Below are positions 17,283-25,302 of a DNA stretch of 64,000 nt, in pieces; position 1 is the first letter of the stretch; every line of letters starts with the position of its first letter. The DNA comes from Deltaproteobacteria bacterium (lineage in GTDB: Bacteria; Myxococcota; Kuafuiibacteriia; Kuafuiibacteriales; Kuafuiibacteriaceae), in contig JADJPE010000005.1 in NCBI GenBank assembly GCA_016713425.1, positions 1,302,001 to 1,366,000 of the forward strand, read 5' to 3'. The notes under the pieces were generated by a model, which worked only from the letters and a program-made list of their open reading frames with translations, was not told the DNA's origin and did no database searches. The position numbers and the translations under genes are program-made.

Positions 17283-17447
17283 CGGTCCGAAAGCCATGAA
17301 TCGCTCAGAACACGCGCAACCTGTGACACGACGCGGAAACCACACCCCGGACATCACGAGGTCGAAGTACTCGTCAATGGCGAGGCAATCGCCGCGGGCG
17401 GGTTCGAAGTTGTCCCAGGTCGACCGCGCATCACGTCGCAGGACTGA
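17283..17447 (+). pseudogene. C-terminal gene fragment, possibly DNA alkylation repair (AlkC-like)
   Basis: An open stretch with no start ends at TGA 17445-17447. It reads SLRTRATCDTTRKPHPGHH, then a VEVLVNG strand and a GGFEVV terminus. The TTRxxxPGxHxVExxVNG pattern is remembered from the C-terminal domain of AlkC-type DNA alkylation repair proteins, so this may be a decayed gene end; this is inference. The rest of 17058-17500 shows no gene apart from the 37-bp repeat and a 22-bp motif at 17243-17264 that recurs near 60506. Confidence 0.35.
17298..17334. repeat. 37-bp exact repeat, copy 1
   Basis: Begins GAATCGCTCAGAACACG and is identical to 56768-56804, where it abuts the second IS66 copy. 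Both copies read SLRTRATCDTT in the same frame. Confidence 0.85.
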
Positions 17448-17501
17448 GCGAGGACCTAGGATGATATGTCGCGTGCCGAGCTGCAGCTCTAGAACCTGGG
17501 C

Positions 17502-17542
17502 TTGACAATTGTGGGCGTATGTTCATAACCTCCTCCGAGGTT
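17502..17542 (+). promoter_or_regulatory. Probable promoter and operator of the DUF134 gene
   Basis: TTGACA (17502-17507) and CATAAC (17524-17529) are 16 bases apart, a plausible sigma-70 pair. The palindrome AACCTC-CTCC-GAGGTT (17527-17542) covers the -10 and expected start region, a position typical of a repressor or autoregulatory site. Its right arm contains the GAGG that can serve as ribosome-binding site for the GTG at 17549. Confidence 0.45.
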
Positions 17543-17548
17543 GAAGAA

Positions 17549-17881
17549 GTGTCGCGCCCGTTCAGTCGCCGACGAATCGCCGGTCGACCTGCCGCATCCG
17601 TCTACAAGCCGATCGGCATCCCGGTGCGTGAGCTTGAGGAGGTCGTGGTGAGCCTCGACGAGTTCGAGGCCATTCGGCTGGCGGATCTCGATGGGATGTA
17701 CCAAGATCAAGCGGCCGAAGAGATGCGCGTCTCCCGCGCGACCTTTGGCCGAATCATCGACTCGGCGCACCGAAAGGTCGCCGATGCGATCGTGCACGGA
17801 AAGGCGCTGCGCATCGAGGGCGGGCCCGTGCAGATCGACGGACGTCGCTGCTGTCGCGTCCACGACGAGAATAAGGAGTGA
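17549..17881 (+). CDS. DUF134 (UPF0251) family DNA-binding protein
   Basis: 110 residues from the GTG at 17549. That start gives the family's usual N-terminus (SRPFSRRRI) and places the promoter upstream; an ATG at 17519 would sit inside the promoter. The core LEEVVVSLDEFEAIRLADL, followed by the sigma-like helix-turn-helix DGMYQDQAAEEMRVSRATFGRII, is characteristic. DUF134 proteins are small predicted transcription regulators often next to redox or metal genes. Here it heads, on the same strand, the SUMF1-rhodanese-MauE/DsbA-thioesterase cluster and is the likely regulator. Confidence 0.85.
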   Translation: MSRPFSRRRIAGRPAASVYKPIGIPVRELEEVVVSLDEFEAIRLADLDGMYQDQAAEEMRVSRATFGRIIDSAHRKVADAIVHGKALRIEGGPVQIDGRRCCRVHDENKE

Positions 17882-17972
17882 GCCTGCCTCAGGCCAACCT
17901 CCACCGAACCCTCACGTCGCCCGATCCCTCGAGCCCATCCGGGTAAGAGCCGTGCTCGACCGCACCTCTCGC

Positions 17973-18734
17973 ATGAGATCGTCGCTCTTCACAATCCTCG
18001 CGTTGGCTGCGAGCTCCGTCCTGAGCGAAGGTTGCGTCGATCAACGCTGCTACGAACAAGCCGACTGCGTCGCGCCGAGAATCTGCTCGGCGAGCGGTCA
18101 ATGCGTCTTCGAGTGTACGACGTCCGGCGATTGTCCATCAGGTTTCGACTGCGAAGACCATGTCTGTGAACCGTCGAGCTCTTTTCCTCTTACGTGCCCG
18201 ACCGACATGGTGGCGATCGCGAACGCATTCTGCATCGATCGCTACGAGGCATCGCGATCCGATGCGACCCGGACCTCCGCCGGAACGGACGAGTCGTCCG
18301 CGGTGAGCGCCCCAGGGGTCCTGCCATGGCAAGTCGCGAACAACGCAGCCGCCGAGTCCGCATGCGTAGCCAGTCAGAAACGGCTCTGCAGTCCTGCGGA
18401 GTGGCAGCGCGCATGCGCCGGACCCGATCGCACGCTCTATGCCTACGGTCAGAGCTACGACCCGACGGTCTGCAATGGCATCGACACGCACGAGCGTGAC
18501 TCATTCCACCTCATGCCGACCGGATCTCTCCCGGACTGCAAGAACGCATGGGGCGCCTTCGACCTCAACGGCAATCTCTGGGAGCACGTTGCAGGCGGCA
18601 GCGACCGAACCGTGCGCGGCGGCGCCTACAACTGCAGCGACTCCGCCACCCTTCACCGGTGTGACTACGTGCCAGGCTCATGGGCGCCCTCGGCCAGAGG
18701 ATTCCGCTGCTGCCGGGACAGGGGACCACCGTGA
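17973..18734 (+). CDS. SUMF1/FGE-sulfatase-like lipoprotein
   Basis: 253 residues from the ATG at 17973 (GTG at 17952 possible). The signal peptide has a lipobox-like SEGC. A Cys-rich Dickkopf-like segment follows (residues 22-65, eight Cys). A formylglycine-generating-enzyme-type domain then runs from MVAIANAFCIDRYEAS to the GAFDLNGNLWEHV and GFRCC signature. In Myxococcota such lipoproteins usually lack sulfatase-activating function; the two active-site Cys of FGE are not evident. The next gene's GTG overlaps its stop (GTGA, 18731-18734). Confidence 0.75.
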   Translation: MRSSLFTILALAASSVLSEGCVDQRCYEQADCVAPRICSASGQCVFECTTSGDCPSGFDCEDHVCEPSSSFPLTCPTDMVAIANAFCIDRYEASRSDATRTSAGTDESSAVSAPGVLPWQVANNAAAESACVASQKRLCSPAEWQRACAGPDRTLYAYGQSYDPTVCNGIDTHERDSFHLMPTGSLPDCKNAWGAFDLNGNLWEHVAGGSDRTVRGGAYNCSDSATLHRCDYVPGSWAPSARGFRCCRDRGPP

Positions 18735-19237
18735 AGTCGCACGACCGCATGACGCCCGGCCTTCGCATGACGCCCGGCCTTCGCATGACGCCCGGCCTTC
18801 GCATGACGCGCAGCCTTCGCACGACGCGCGGCCTTCCCATGAGGTCGGCCCGCGCAGGAGCGCTGCTCAGCCTCGACCGGTACCCACACGCAGAAGGGTA
18901 CTTCGATGCAAACAAGCCCGACACGAAGAGACGTGACATCTTGGTCAGACTCTCGGCCAGCGGCTTCAGTCCTCCCGTCTCAGGCATGAAGGCCGGAGCA
19001 ACCTACGAGTATGCGGCTCGGTCCTCTACGACCGCACCGTACAGTTACCGGGAGCACAGGGTGCTGCTCAAGATCGCGTGGACGTTCAGCGCAGATCCGT
19101 GGACACCGCGCGCTGTATCTCCTCCGGGGCACATCCCACTCCCTCAGGAAGCCTGGTCGTCGGGCTTCGAAGAGCGCATCCAGGACCTCCTCCGCCAGGA
19201 CGAGGCCGCACAGCGGAGTTCCTCATGCGTGGAGTAG
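18731..19237 (+). CDS. Unknown protein with N-terminal MTPGLR repeats
   Basis: 168 residues from a GTG overlapping the previous stop by 4 bases. Residues 5-35 are five copies of a hexapeptide (RMTPGL and variants) encoded by an 18-bp tandem unit. The remaining 130 residues, from LDRYPHAEGYFDANK, show no recognised family, signal peptide or membrane helix; four short beta-like stretches and a final amphipathic helix (GFEERIQDLLRQDE) are visible. The tight overlaps on both sides support translation as part of the cluster. Confidence 0.5.
   Translation: MKSHDRMTPGLRMTPGLRMTPGLRMTRSLRTTRGLPMRSARAGALLSLDRYPHAEGYFDANKPDTKRRDILVRLSASGFSPPVSGMKAGATYEYAARSSTTAPYSYREHRVLLKIAWTFSADPWTPRAVSPPGHIPLPQEAWSSGFEERIQDLLRQDEAAQRSSSCVE
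18746..18835. repeat. Five 18-bp tandem repeats
   Basis: Five consecutive 18-base units (CGCATGACGCCCGGCCTT, the first three identical, the last two diverged) directly after the start of the 168-residue protein. Confidence 0.85.
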
Positions 19238-19770
19238 GATCCGTCGACGCTCGGGGACGCCGCGCGGTCGCTGTCTCGTCCTGGCCGATCGCGCTCCGAG
19301 ACGCCGGTCTGTTCGTCCTCTTCACAGGCATGCTGGCCATCGTCACGAACGCGTTGCGAGAGGACGGGCTCCCGTGGGTTCAGAAGGAGGCCTACGAGAT
19401 CCTCGTACCCTGCCCGGAAACGACCGGAGAGACTACGGCCGTTCGACCCGACACGCCACTCTTCCTCGACGCTCGCGTGCTCATCATCGACGGCCGTCAC
19501 TCGCGCGACTTCGAAAAGTGGCACGTCGAGCGCGCGATCAACATCCCCTTCGACTATCTCGAACCAACCCCTTCCGACGTCATCGATCGCACGGCGTCGT
19601 CGCGCGCACGCGAGGTGCTCGTCTACGGCGACGGCAAGGATCCCGACTCCGGCGAACAGCTCGCACGAGAACTCGCCGGAAAGGGGATCCGGAATGTGCA
19701 TTTCGTGGCCGGAGGCGCACCTGCCATCATGGCCATCACGAACGTCGCGGATCCGAGGGCAGCACCGTGA
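19225..19770 (+). CDS. Membrane-anchored rhodanese-like protein lacking the catalytic Cys
   Basis: 181 residues. GGAG lies six bases before the ATG, which overlaps the previous gene by 13 bases. One transmembrane helix spans residues 18-40. A rhodanese fold covers about 75-175 (LIIDGRHSRDFEKWHVERAI, NIPFD). Where the active-site loop should read Cys-x-x-G-x-R, this protein has VYGDGKDPDSG (about residue 134), so sulfur transfer is unlikely and it may be a binding or scaffold version. It is coupled to the MauE-DsbA gene by GTGA at 19767-19770. Confidence 0.75.
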   Translation: MRGVGSVDARGRRAVAVSSWPIALRDAGLFVLFTGMLAIVTNALREDGLPWVQKEAYEILVPCPETTGETTAVRPDTPLFLDARVLIIDGRHSRDFEKWHVERAINIPFDYLEPTPSDVIDRTASSRAREVLVYGDGKDPDSGEQLARELAGKGIRNVHFVAGGAPAIMAITNVADPRAAP

Positions 19771-21170
19771 AGTCCGTATTCGACTGGCCAGGTCATCGGC
19801 TGATCGCCCTCGGCGCCAGAATCTATCTGGCCGCAGTCTTCCTGGCCGCCTGCCACCACAAGATCCTCGATCCGAGGGCGTTTGCGTTGGACATAGCCAC
19901 GTACCAAATTCTGCCGCTCCAGCTTGTCAATCTGATGGCGATCGTCTTGCCCTGGATCGAGCTCGGTGCGGCGCTGGCGCTGTTGGCCGCGTGGCGAACA
20001 CGCGCGGCCGCGCTCCTCATCACGGGAATGATGGTGATGTTCACTGTCGCCATTTCGGTGGCACTGGCAAGAGGACTCGACATGTCGTGCGGATGCTTCG
20101 CGTCGAAGACCGCCACGGAGGACCCGATCTCCTGGCACACGATCGTGCGCGACCTGGGATGGATGATGCTCGGCCTCTACGTCCTCCTGTTCGACCGAAC
20201 TCCGCTCGGCATCGATGGCTGGCACCAATCCAAAGGGCACCGTTGGAAAGGGAAGGAAAGGAATCGCCACGCAATGACAAGACAAACGAAGAAGACTCGG
20301 GATCGGATCCGGATGATAATTTTTCTCGGGTTCTCGGTCACCCTCCTCGTCGGGGCCTTCACGCCACCGGCCTTCGCCCAAGCACCACGCTGTGAGGCCC
20401 TCGCCCCAGAGCACGAGAAGACCAAGCGGATGCTCTTCGCAGAGCTGCACCCGTACGATGGATGCGACGAGACCTTCGAGCGCTGTCTCGCGACGAAGTC
20501 CCCGCATCCCGCAGTGCTGCGACAGGCCGCCGACGTCTGCCGACTCATCGCATCCGGCAAGAGCCGTGACGAGATCGGACGCGCGCTCATCAAGCGGGCC
20601 CAAAGCCTCCTGCCCGGAGGAAAGAAGGCCTCCTTCCTTCTTGACGAGGCCACCATCGCGGGCGACCCCAATGCGCCGGTTCAGGCCGTGGTCTACGCCT
20701 GTGCCCGCTGTCCCTTCTGCAGAGTCGTCGTCCTCGCCTTGTACCGTGAGGTGACCGAGGGCTCACTCAAGGGCAAGGTGAGGCTCTACTTTCAGCCGTT
20801 CCCGCTCAAGAGCCACGAGGGTTCTATCGAAGGGGGCTTAGGCATGCTCGCCGCCGCATCTCTCGGAAAGTTCTGGCCCTTCCTCACGAGACTGTACGAG
20901 GACTACGACGCGTTCAGCGCCGAACGCCTGTCACAGTGGGCCGTCGAAGTGGGCATGGATGAGGCGACCTTCAAAGAGACGATGGCCAACCCCATCACCC
21001 GCGAGACCCTGGTGGCCTCGAAGCAAGAAGGCCTGCGGAATATGGTCGATGGCACTCCCGCGGTCTTCATCGACGGGCGCAGGTACGTCTACGAGCTTCA
21101 GCCATCCGTCATCACCGACGTCCTGCTCGAAGCCCACGAGTCGGTGATCGCAGCTCGGAGAAAGCAATGA
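19767..21170 (+). CDS. MauE-like membrane domain fused to a DsbA-like thiol oxidoreductase
   Basis: 467 residues from a GTG overlapping the previous stop. Residues 1-155 are a four-helix MauE/DoxX-type membrane domain (ARIYLAAVFLAACHHK, WIELGAALALLAAW) with the paired cysteines CGCF in the last loop. After a basic linker comes a second hydrophobic, signal-like segment (residues 180-203, PPAFAQA). A thioredoxin-fold DsbA-type domain follows, with active site C315-P-F-C318 and the cis-Pro loop GTPAVFI. MauE and MauD act together in cofactor and disulfide maturation of methylamine dehydrogenase; here both are in one chain. An internal ATG at 20274 with an upstream AAAGGAA could also yield the DsbA part alone. 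Confidence 0.8.
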   Translation: MKSVFDWPGHRLIALGARIYLAAVFLAACHHKILDPRAFALDIATYQILPLQLVNLMAIVLPWIELGAALALLAAWRTRAAALLITGMMVMFTVAISVALARGLDMSCGCFASKTATEDPISWHTIVRDLGWMMLGLYVLLFDRTPLGIDGWHQSKGHRWKGKERNRHAMTRQTKKTRDRIRMIIFLGFSVTLLVGAFTPPAFAQAPRCEALAPEHEKTKRMLFAELHPYDGCDETFERCLATKSPHPAVLRQAADVCRLIASGKSRDEIGRALIKRAQSLLPGGKKASFLLDEATIAGDPNAPVQAVVYACARCPFCRVVVLALYREVTEGSLKGKVRLYFQPFPLKSHEGSIEGGLGMLAAASLGKFWPFLTRLYEDYDAFSAERLSQWAVEVGMDEATFKETMANPITRETLVASKQEGLRNMVDGTPAVFIDGRRYVYELQPSVITDVLLEAHESVIAARRKQ

Positions 21171-21643
21171 ACGGCATCGAACCCTCCCCCGAGACCTTCC
21201 AGTCGGACTCGCTGATCGCGGGCACTCAGGCCACGCTCGAGTCCATGGCGACCTCGGCGCATTCGCAATGTCTCTTGTGTGGCCAAGCGAATCCGCTCGG
21301 TTTTCACCTGACTTTCCGCGTTCAACCCGACAACTCAGTCGCCGCGACGTTCCTCTGTCGTGAGGTCTTCCGGAGCTACTCCGGAATCCTCCACGGGGGC
21401 GTCATCTCGGCGCTCCTGGATGCGGCGATGACGAACGCGCTCTTCTCGAAGGGCGTGGCAGGAGTCACGGCCGAGCTCACAGTCCGCTTCCTGGCGCCGG
21501 TGGCCCTCAATCGCTCGGCCGTCGTCCGCGCCTCGCTCGAACGCGAAGCTCACCCCCTTTACTGCCTCAGGGCCGAACTCGCGCAAGAGGGAGAGCTCAT
21601 GGCCCGTGCTAAGGCCAAGTTCATGGCAAAGCGCGACCTGTAG
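21167..21643 (+). CDS. PaaI-type hotdog thioesterase
   Basis: 158 residues. The ATG overlaps the stop of the MauE-DsbA gene by 4 bases (ATGA). A hotdog fold covers residues 35-150: CLLCGQANPLGFHLTF, then GILHGGVISALLDAAM (central helix with the usual HGG), then TVRFLAPVAL. The protein family hydrolyses acyl-CoA or acyl-ACP thioesters; the substrate is unknown. A weak hairpin (GGGCAC 21646-21651 and GTGCCC 21662-21667) follows the stop and may end the transcript. Confidence 0.8.
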   Translation: MNGIEPSPETFQSDSLIAGTQATLESMATSAHSQCLLCGQANPLGFHLTFRVQPDNSVAATFLCREVFRSYSGILHGGVISALLDAAMTNALFSKGVAGVTAELTVRFLAPVALNRSAVVRASLEREAHPLYCLRAELAQEGELMARAKAKFMAKRDL

Positions 21644-21825
21644 TAGGGCACTCCATCCGATGTGCCCATTCGGTCGCTGATCTCGATCTCAATCTCAATC
21701 GTCCAGGTATCGAAGCTCCGAGACGTCACTCCTGACCTCGCAGACCTGACCTCCCGCGCCGGACTTCGCAGACCGGAAGCCACCGATGAACAACAGCCGG
21801 TTCTCGATCGCGTCGTGAAGCAGCG

Positions 21826-23583
21826 ATGCGTGGGACCGAGACAGCGACTCGCTGCCAAGTGTCGCATGGGGCGAGACAGCGGCTGGCCCTTACGCGCCAC
21901 GGGCTAGATACCATCATTCGATACGCCATTTCGAACCCGGGGGCATACGGCCCTGGGGAGTGGTCAGAGGAAAAACAGATCGATACGACCGCGTACACCA
22001 TCGGCCGACGCGTCACCTATTCGAATCTGTATTATCTCAGCGACGTCGGCACCGATGGTGCCAACGATCCAACGCCAGGACGCCTATACAACTTCTACCG
22101 CACTGGAGCATCCCGTCATTACTTGATCTCGGATGACTGGGGAGAGACTTGGCGGCAGGGAGGCGTCCTGATGTTCTCGGATGACGAAGACGTCGAGGGT
22201 CGCTTCAAGAACCCCTATCACCAGTTCAAGAGCAACGGCAAAGATGAGATTCATTACATCTTTAACGATGCGCATCCACGGGTCGAGGCAATACACAACC
22301 GCGTCTACCACGTGTCGCTCAAGGGCGGAGACGTTCGTCGCTCGGACGGTGCCCCCTTCCAGAAGCTGAGTGATGCTCCGGCCGGTGTTCCGAACGATCC
22401 GATCGCGTACTCGGAGGTCGCCGGCACCATCTCCGAGGTCTTTCAGCCAACCATTTCGGAGATGGACGATGCGTGGGTCTCGGACCTTGAGATTGATCCA
22501 GACGGCGCGCCCTATCTCGCGTTTTCAGTACAAATCGATGGCTTCTCCGACGACGGCGGCATCCTACCGGTCGGACAAGGCGGCTACGACCACCGCTATT
22601 ACTATTCGCGCTGGACCGGTTCCGCGTGGTCGACGGCCCAGATGGCGTATGCTGGCACTCGGCTGTATCCGATCGAAGACGACTACACGGGCAACGTGGC
22701 GCTCCATCCCGACCGCGCAAATGAGGTGTACATCTCGACCGATGTCGACCCAATCACGCAGGCACAGCTGATTGGTGCGGACGGCAAGCGTCACTACGAG
22801 ATCTTCCGAGGTCGAACCGCGGACCTTGGGGCGACGTGGCGTTGGTCACCGGTCACGTTCAACTCGGAGGTCGATAACCTTCGACCTGTCGTGCCAGACT
22901 GGGACGCAGCGAATACAGCGCTCCTTTGGGTTCGAGGGACGTACACCACCTTCGTCGACTTCGATACCTCGCTTCAGGCGTTGATCAACCCTGTCATTCC
23001 AACACCTGTCCGTGTGCTTGCTGTCGACTTTGGCGCCGCGGGGCAAGCCGTGCAGGCCGGCTACGAACCGTTCACACGCCCAGCGGTTCCCGAACAACCG
23101 GGTCCGCAAAGCGAGTCTTTTGACAGTTGCGCCGTGGCGAATGCGGGCGGAATCACGGTGACCGTAGGCGGGGGAGACGTCGGGTTTAGAGACCGCGCGC
23201 TTTCCGCCGTCGTTCCGCTTCGTGACCTCGTCGACGATTTCGTCTTCCTCGAGGACGGGATGACACTCACCTTTGGAAACCTACCGGCCGACGACTACCA
23301 ACTCGTCTTGTACAGCCACGACACCGAGCACGCACAGCGACAGTTCAACATTACCCGCGATGGCATCGTCATCGGCATGATGACGCCGGCGACGGGCGCC
23401 AAGCCACTAGGTGTGAACGGTGGCGATCGCGCGGATTCACCGGTCGGGGTCTCTGCGTCGCGCGTAACGTTCATCGCAGACGGACAGCACGACGTAAAAC
23501 TGACCTTTTCCGCGACCGGTGTCGGTGGAGCCCACATGGTCCTCAACGGCTTCGAGCTCAACGTCCTCCATTCGGATCCGTGA
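21826..23583 (+). CDS. BNR-type beta-propeller protein, probably 5'-truncated
   Basis: 585 residues. No signal peptide is visible, and the N-terminus (QRLALTRHGLDTIIRYAIS) matches the interior of BNR-4 propellers rather than a start, so the real 5' end is probably lost or frameshifted in 21690-21860. Residues 25-390 hold propeller strands (SNLYYLSD, YNFYRTGASRHYLISDDWGETW, RYYYSRWTGSAW). Residues 400-580 are a malectin-like or similar beta-sandwich (LAVDFGAAGQAVQAGY). Family members act on or bind polysaccharides outside the cell. Bases 21668-21825 hold no separate gene. Confidence 0.6.
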   Translation: MRGTETATRCQVSHGARQRLALTRHGLDTIIRYAISNPGAYGPGEWSEEKQIDTTAYTIGRRVTYSNLYYLSDVGTDGANDPTPGRLYNFYRTGASRHYLISDDWGETWRQGGVLMFSDDEDVEGRFKNPYHQFKSNGKDEIHYIFNDAHPRVEAIHNRVYHVSLKGGDVRRSDGAPFQKLSDAPAGVPNDPIAYSEVAGTISEVFQPTISEMDDAWVSDLEIDPDGAPYLAFSVQIDGFSDDGGILPVGQGGYDHRYYYSRWTGSAWSTAQMAYAGTRLYPIEDDYTGNVALHPDRANEVYISTDVDPITQAQLIGADGKRHYEIFRGRTADLGATWRWSPVTFNSEVDNLRPVVPDWDAANTALLWVRGTYTTFVDFDTSLQALINPVIPTPVRVLAVDFGAAGQAVQAGYEPFTRPAVPEQPGPQSESFDSCAVANAGGITVTVGGGDVGFRDRALSAVVPLRDLVDDFVFLEDGMTLTFGNLPADDYQLVLYSHDTEHAQRQFNITRDGIVIGMMTPATGAKPLGVNGGDRADSPVGVSASRVTFIADGQHDVKLTFSATGVGGAHMVLNGFELNVLHSDP

Positions 23584-23832
23584 TGACCTTGAGCGTCATT
23601 GTCTCATCCGTCGCGCGACAACGGTCTGGTGCGGCAGAACCCGTGGTTGGGTCTCGAGAAAAGAGTGTGGCCCATAGGCGATTCGGGGCTTTCGAAACGA
23701 GACGTTGCGTTGAGTCTTCTCGCCTGGAATCTTCGCCTGTACTCGCGCGGTGGGCGCACCTTGCTCTGGTACACATTGATTTGGTCACTCCGCTCGTTGA
23801 CTCCGGCGCCATCTGGGCACTTGTTATGGCCC

Positions 23833-25302
23833 ATGCATCGGATCGCCTTTGCCGCGCTGCTGGCCTTCGCGACGGGCTGTGCTTCAGCCCACCAGGCCGG
23901 CGATCCGCGACCGATCCCCCCGCTCCTCGCAGACCTGGCCCCGAAGCCGGCCGCTTCGCCCAACGCGACGCCGAGGGTGGTCACCGGACGCGGCCCCCTT
24001 TCGCTCGTGGACGCACAACGGCTGGCTCTCGCCCAAAACCCCGCCCTGGCGGCAAGGTCGACCGCGGTGCAGGCCCGGGTCGGCGAGGCAAAGCAGGCCC
24101 GAGCCATCCCGAATCCGGAGCTCGAGCTCACGGCTGAAGATCTGGTCGTCGGTGGTGCTGGTGGCGGCGGTGGTGGCGGCGGCGTCGACGCGCAGCCAGT
24201 GCAGCTCACAGCCGCGCTCACGCAACCGATCGAGTTGGGCGGAAAGCGCGGGGCGCGAATCGCGGCCGCGCAGCACCGGCGCGTCGAGGCCGAGCTCGAG
24301 CTCGAACGGGAACGTTTGCGCGTCTACCGCGAAACGTCCAAGGCGTTCATCGACCTGTTGGCCGCTCAACGCCGTGACGCCAACGCGGGCGAGATGGTCG
24401 TGTTGGCCGAGGAAACCATGCGCGTCCTCACCGCTAAGGCCGAGGCCGGCCGGACACCCGATTTGGAGATCAAACGAACGCGTGTGGCGCTGGCGCTGGC
24501 GCGCATCGAGCGCCGGAAGGCGGCACAGGCGCGCGACGCGGCGCGCCTGGCCCTGGCGACGCTCATCGGTCAATCGGAGCCTCAGTTCGAGCGTGCGCGG
24601 GGCGGATTCGCCATCCCGGATAAACTGCCCGACCTCGCCGAACTCCTCCCCAGGGTCGAGCACCATCCCGAACTCCGGCGGTGCCACACGGTGATAGCCA
24701 AGAAGCGCACGGAACTCGACGCGGCGCGAGCCGACGCGATCCCAGATGTATCGGTCGGCCTCGGCTACCGCTACCTAAAGGACGGAGCCCGAAGCGCACT
24801 GCTTGCGACCCTCGCCATCCCAGTGCCCCTCTGGGATCGAAACCAAGGCCGCGTCGACGCGGCGGGACACGAGATCGCCGGCGCGCAGCACGAAGCGGAG
24901 GCGGCCGAGCTCGAGCTCACGCGCGAGCTCAAGCAAACTGTTCGGGACCTCCACGCCGCTCACTTCGAGGTGCAGAGCCTGAGCCGTGAAGTGGTGGCCG
25001 AGGCTCGAGAGTCGTACGGCACGATCGTGGACGGGTATCGGCTCGGTCGGTTCGGCTACCTCGATCTCCTCGATGCGCAACGCACCTTGTTCGCGGCCGT
25101 CCAACAAGCGGTCGAGGCCCGCGCACTGTTCTTCAAAGCCGCCATCGACATGGAGGGCCTGGTCGGACAGAGCTTGTTCGATTGGACGGCCGATGGCGAG
25201 CAGACCGACAACGACCTTGGCATCCGCCAGGCGCTCGAGCATCCTCGCAACGCTGCCTTCGAGCCGGCCGAACCCGCAACCAAGAGTGAGTCGACACCAT
25301 GA
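23833..25302 (+). CDS. czcC: CzcC-type outer-membrane efflux protein
   Basis: 489 residues from the ATG at 23833. The lipobox is ATGC. It has two OEP (TolC-fold) repeats: LSLVDAQRLALAQNPALAA opens the first, and long coiled-coil helices with the pattern LGRFGYLDLLDAQRTLF close the second. A short Gly-rich hinge (about residues 115-122) is unusual. It forms the outer-membrane exit duct of a heavy-metal RND tripartite pump. Its stop overlaps the next gene's ATG (ATGA, 25299-25302). No metal-responsive operator was recognised in 23584-23832. Confidence 0.88.
   Translation: MHRIAFAALLAFATGCASAHQAGDPRPIPPLLADLAPKPAASPNATPRVVTGRGPLSLVDAQRLALAQNPALAARSTAVQARVGEAKQARAIPNPELELTAEDLVVGGAGGGGGGGGVDAQPVQLTAALTQPIELGGKRGARIAAAQHRRVEAELELERERLRVYRETSKAFIDLLAAQRRDANAGEMVVLAEETMRVLTAKAEAGRTPDLEIKRTRVALALARIERRKAAQARDAARLALATLIGQSEPQFERARGGFAIPDKLPDLAELLPRVEHHPELRRCHTVIAKKRTELDAARADAIPDVSVGLGYRYLKDGARSALLATLAIPVPLWDRNQGRVDAAGHEIAGAQHEAEAAELELTRELKQTVRDLHAAHFEVQSLSREVVAEARESYGTIVDGYRLGRFGYLDLLDAQRTLFAAVQQAVEARALFFKAAIDMEGLVGQSLFDWTADGEQTDNDLGIRQALEHPRNAAFEPAEPATKSESTP

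Noticed and set aside
23584..23832. Metal-responsive operator before czcC
   Set aside because: No convincing MerR-, ArsR- or CopY-type palindrome with promoter spacing could be seen.
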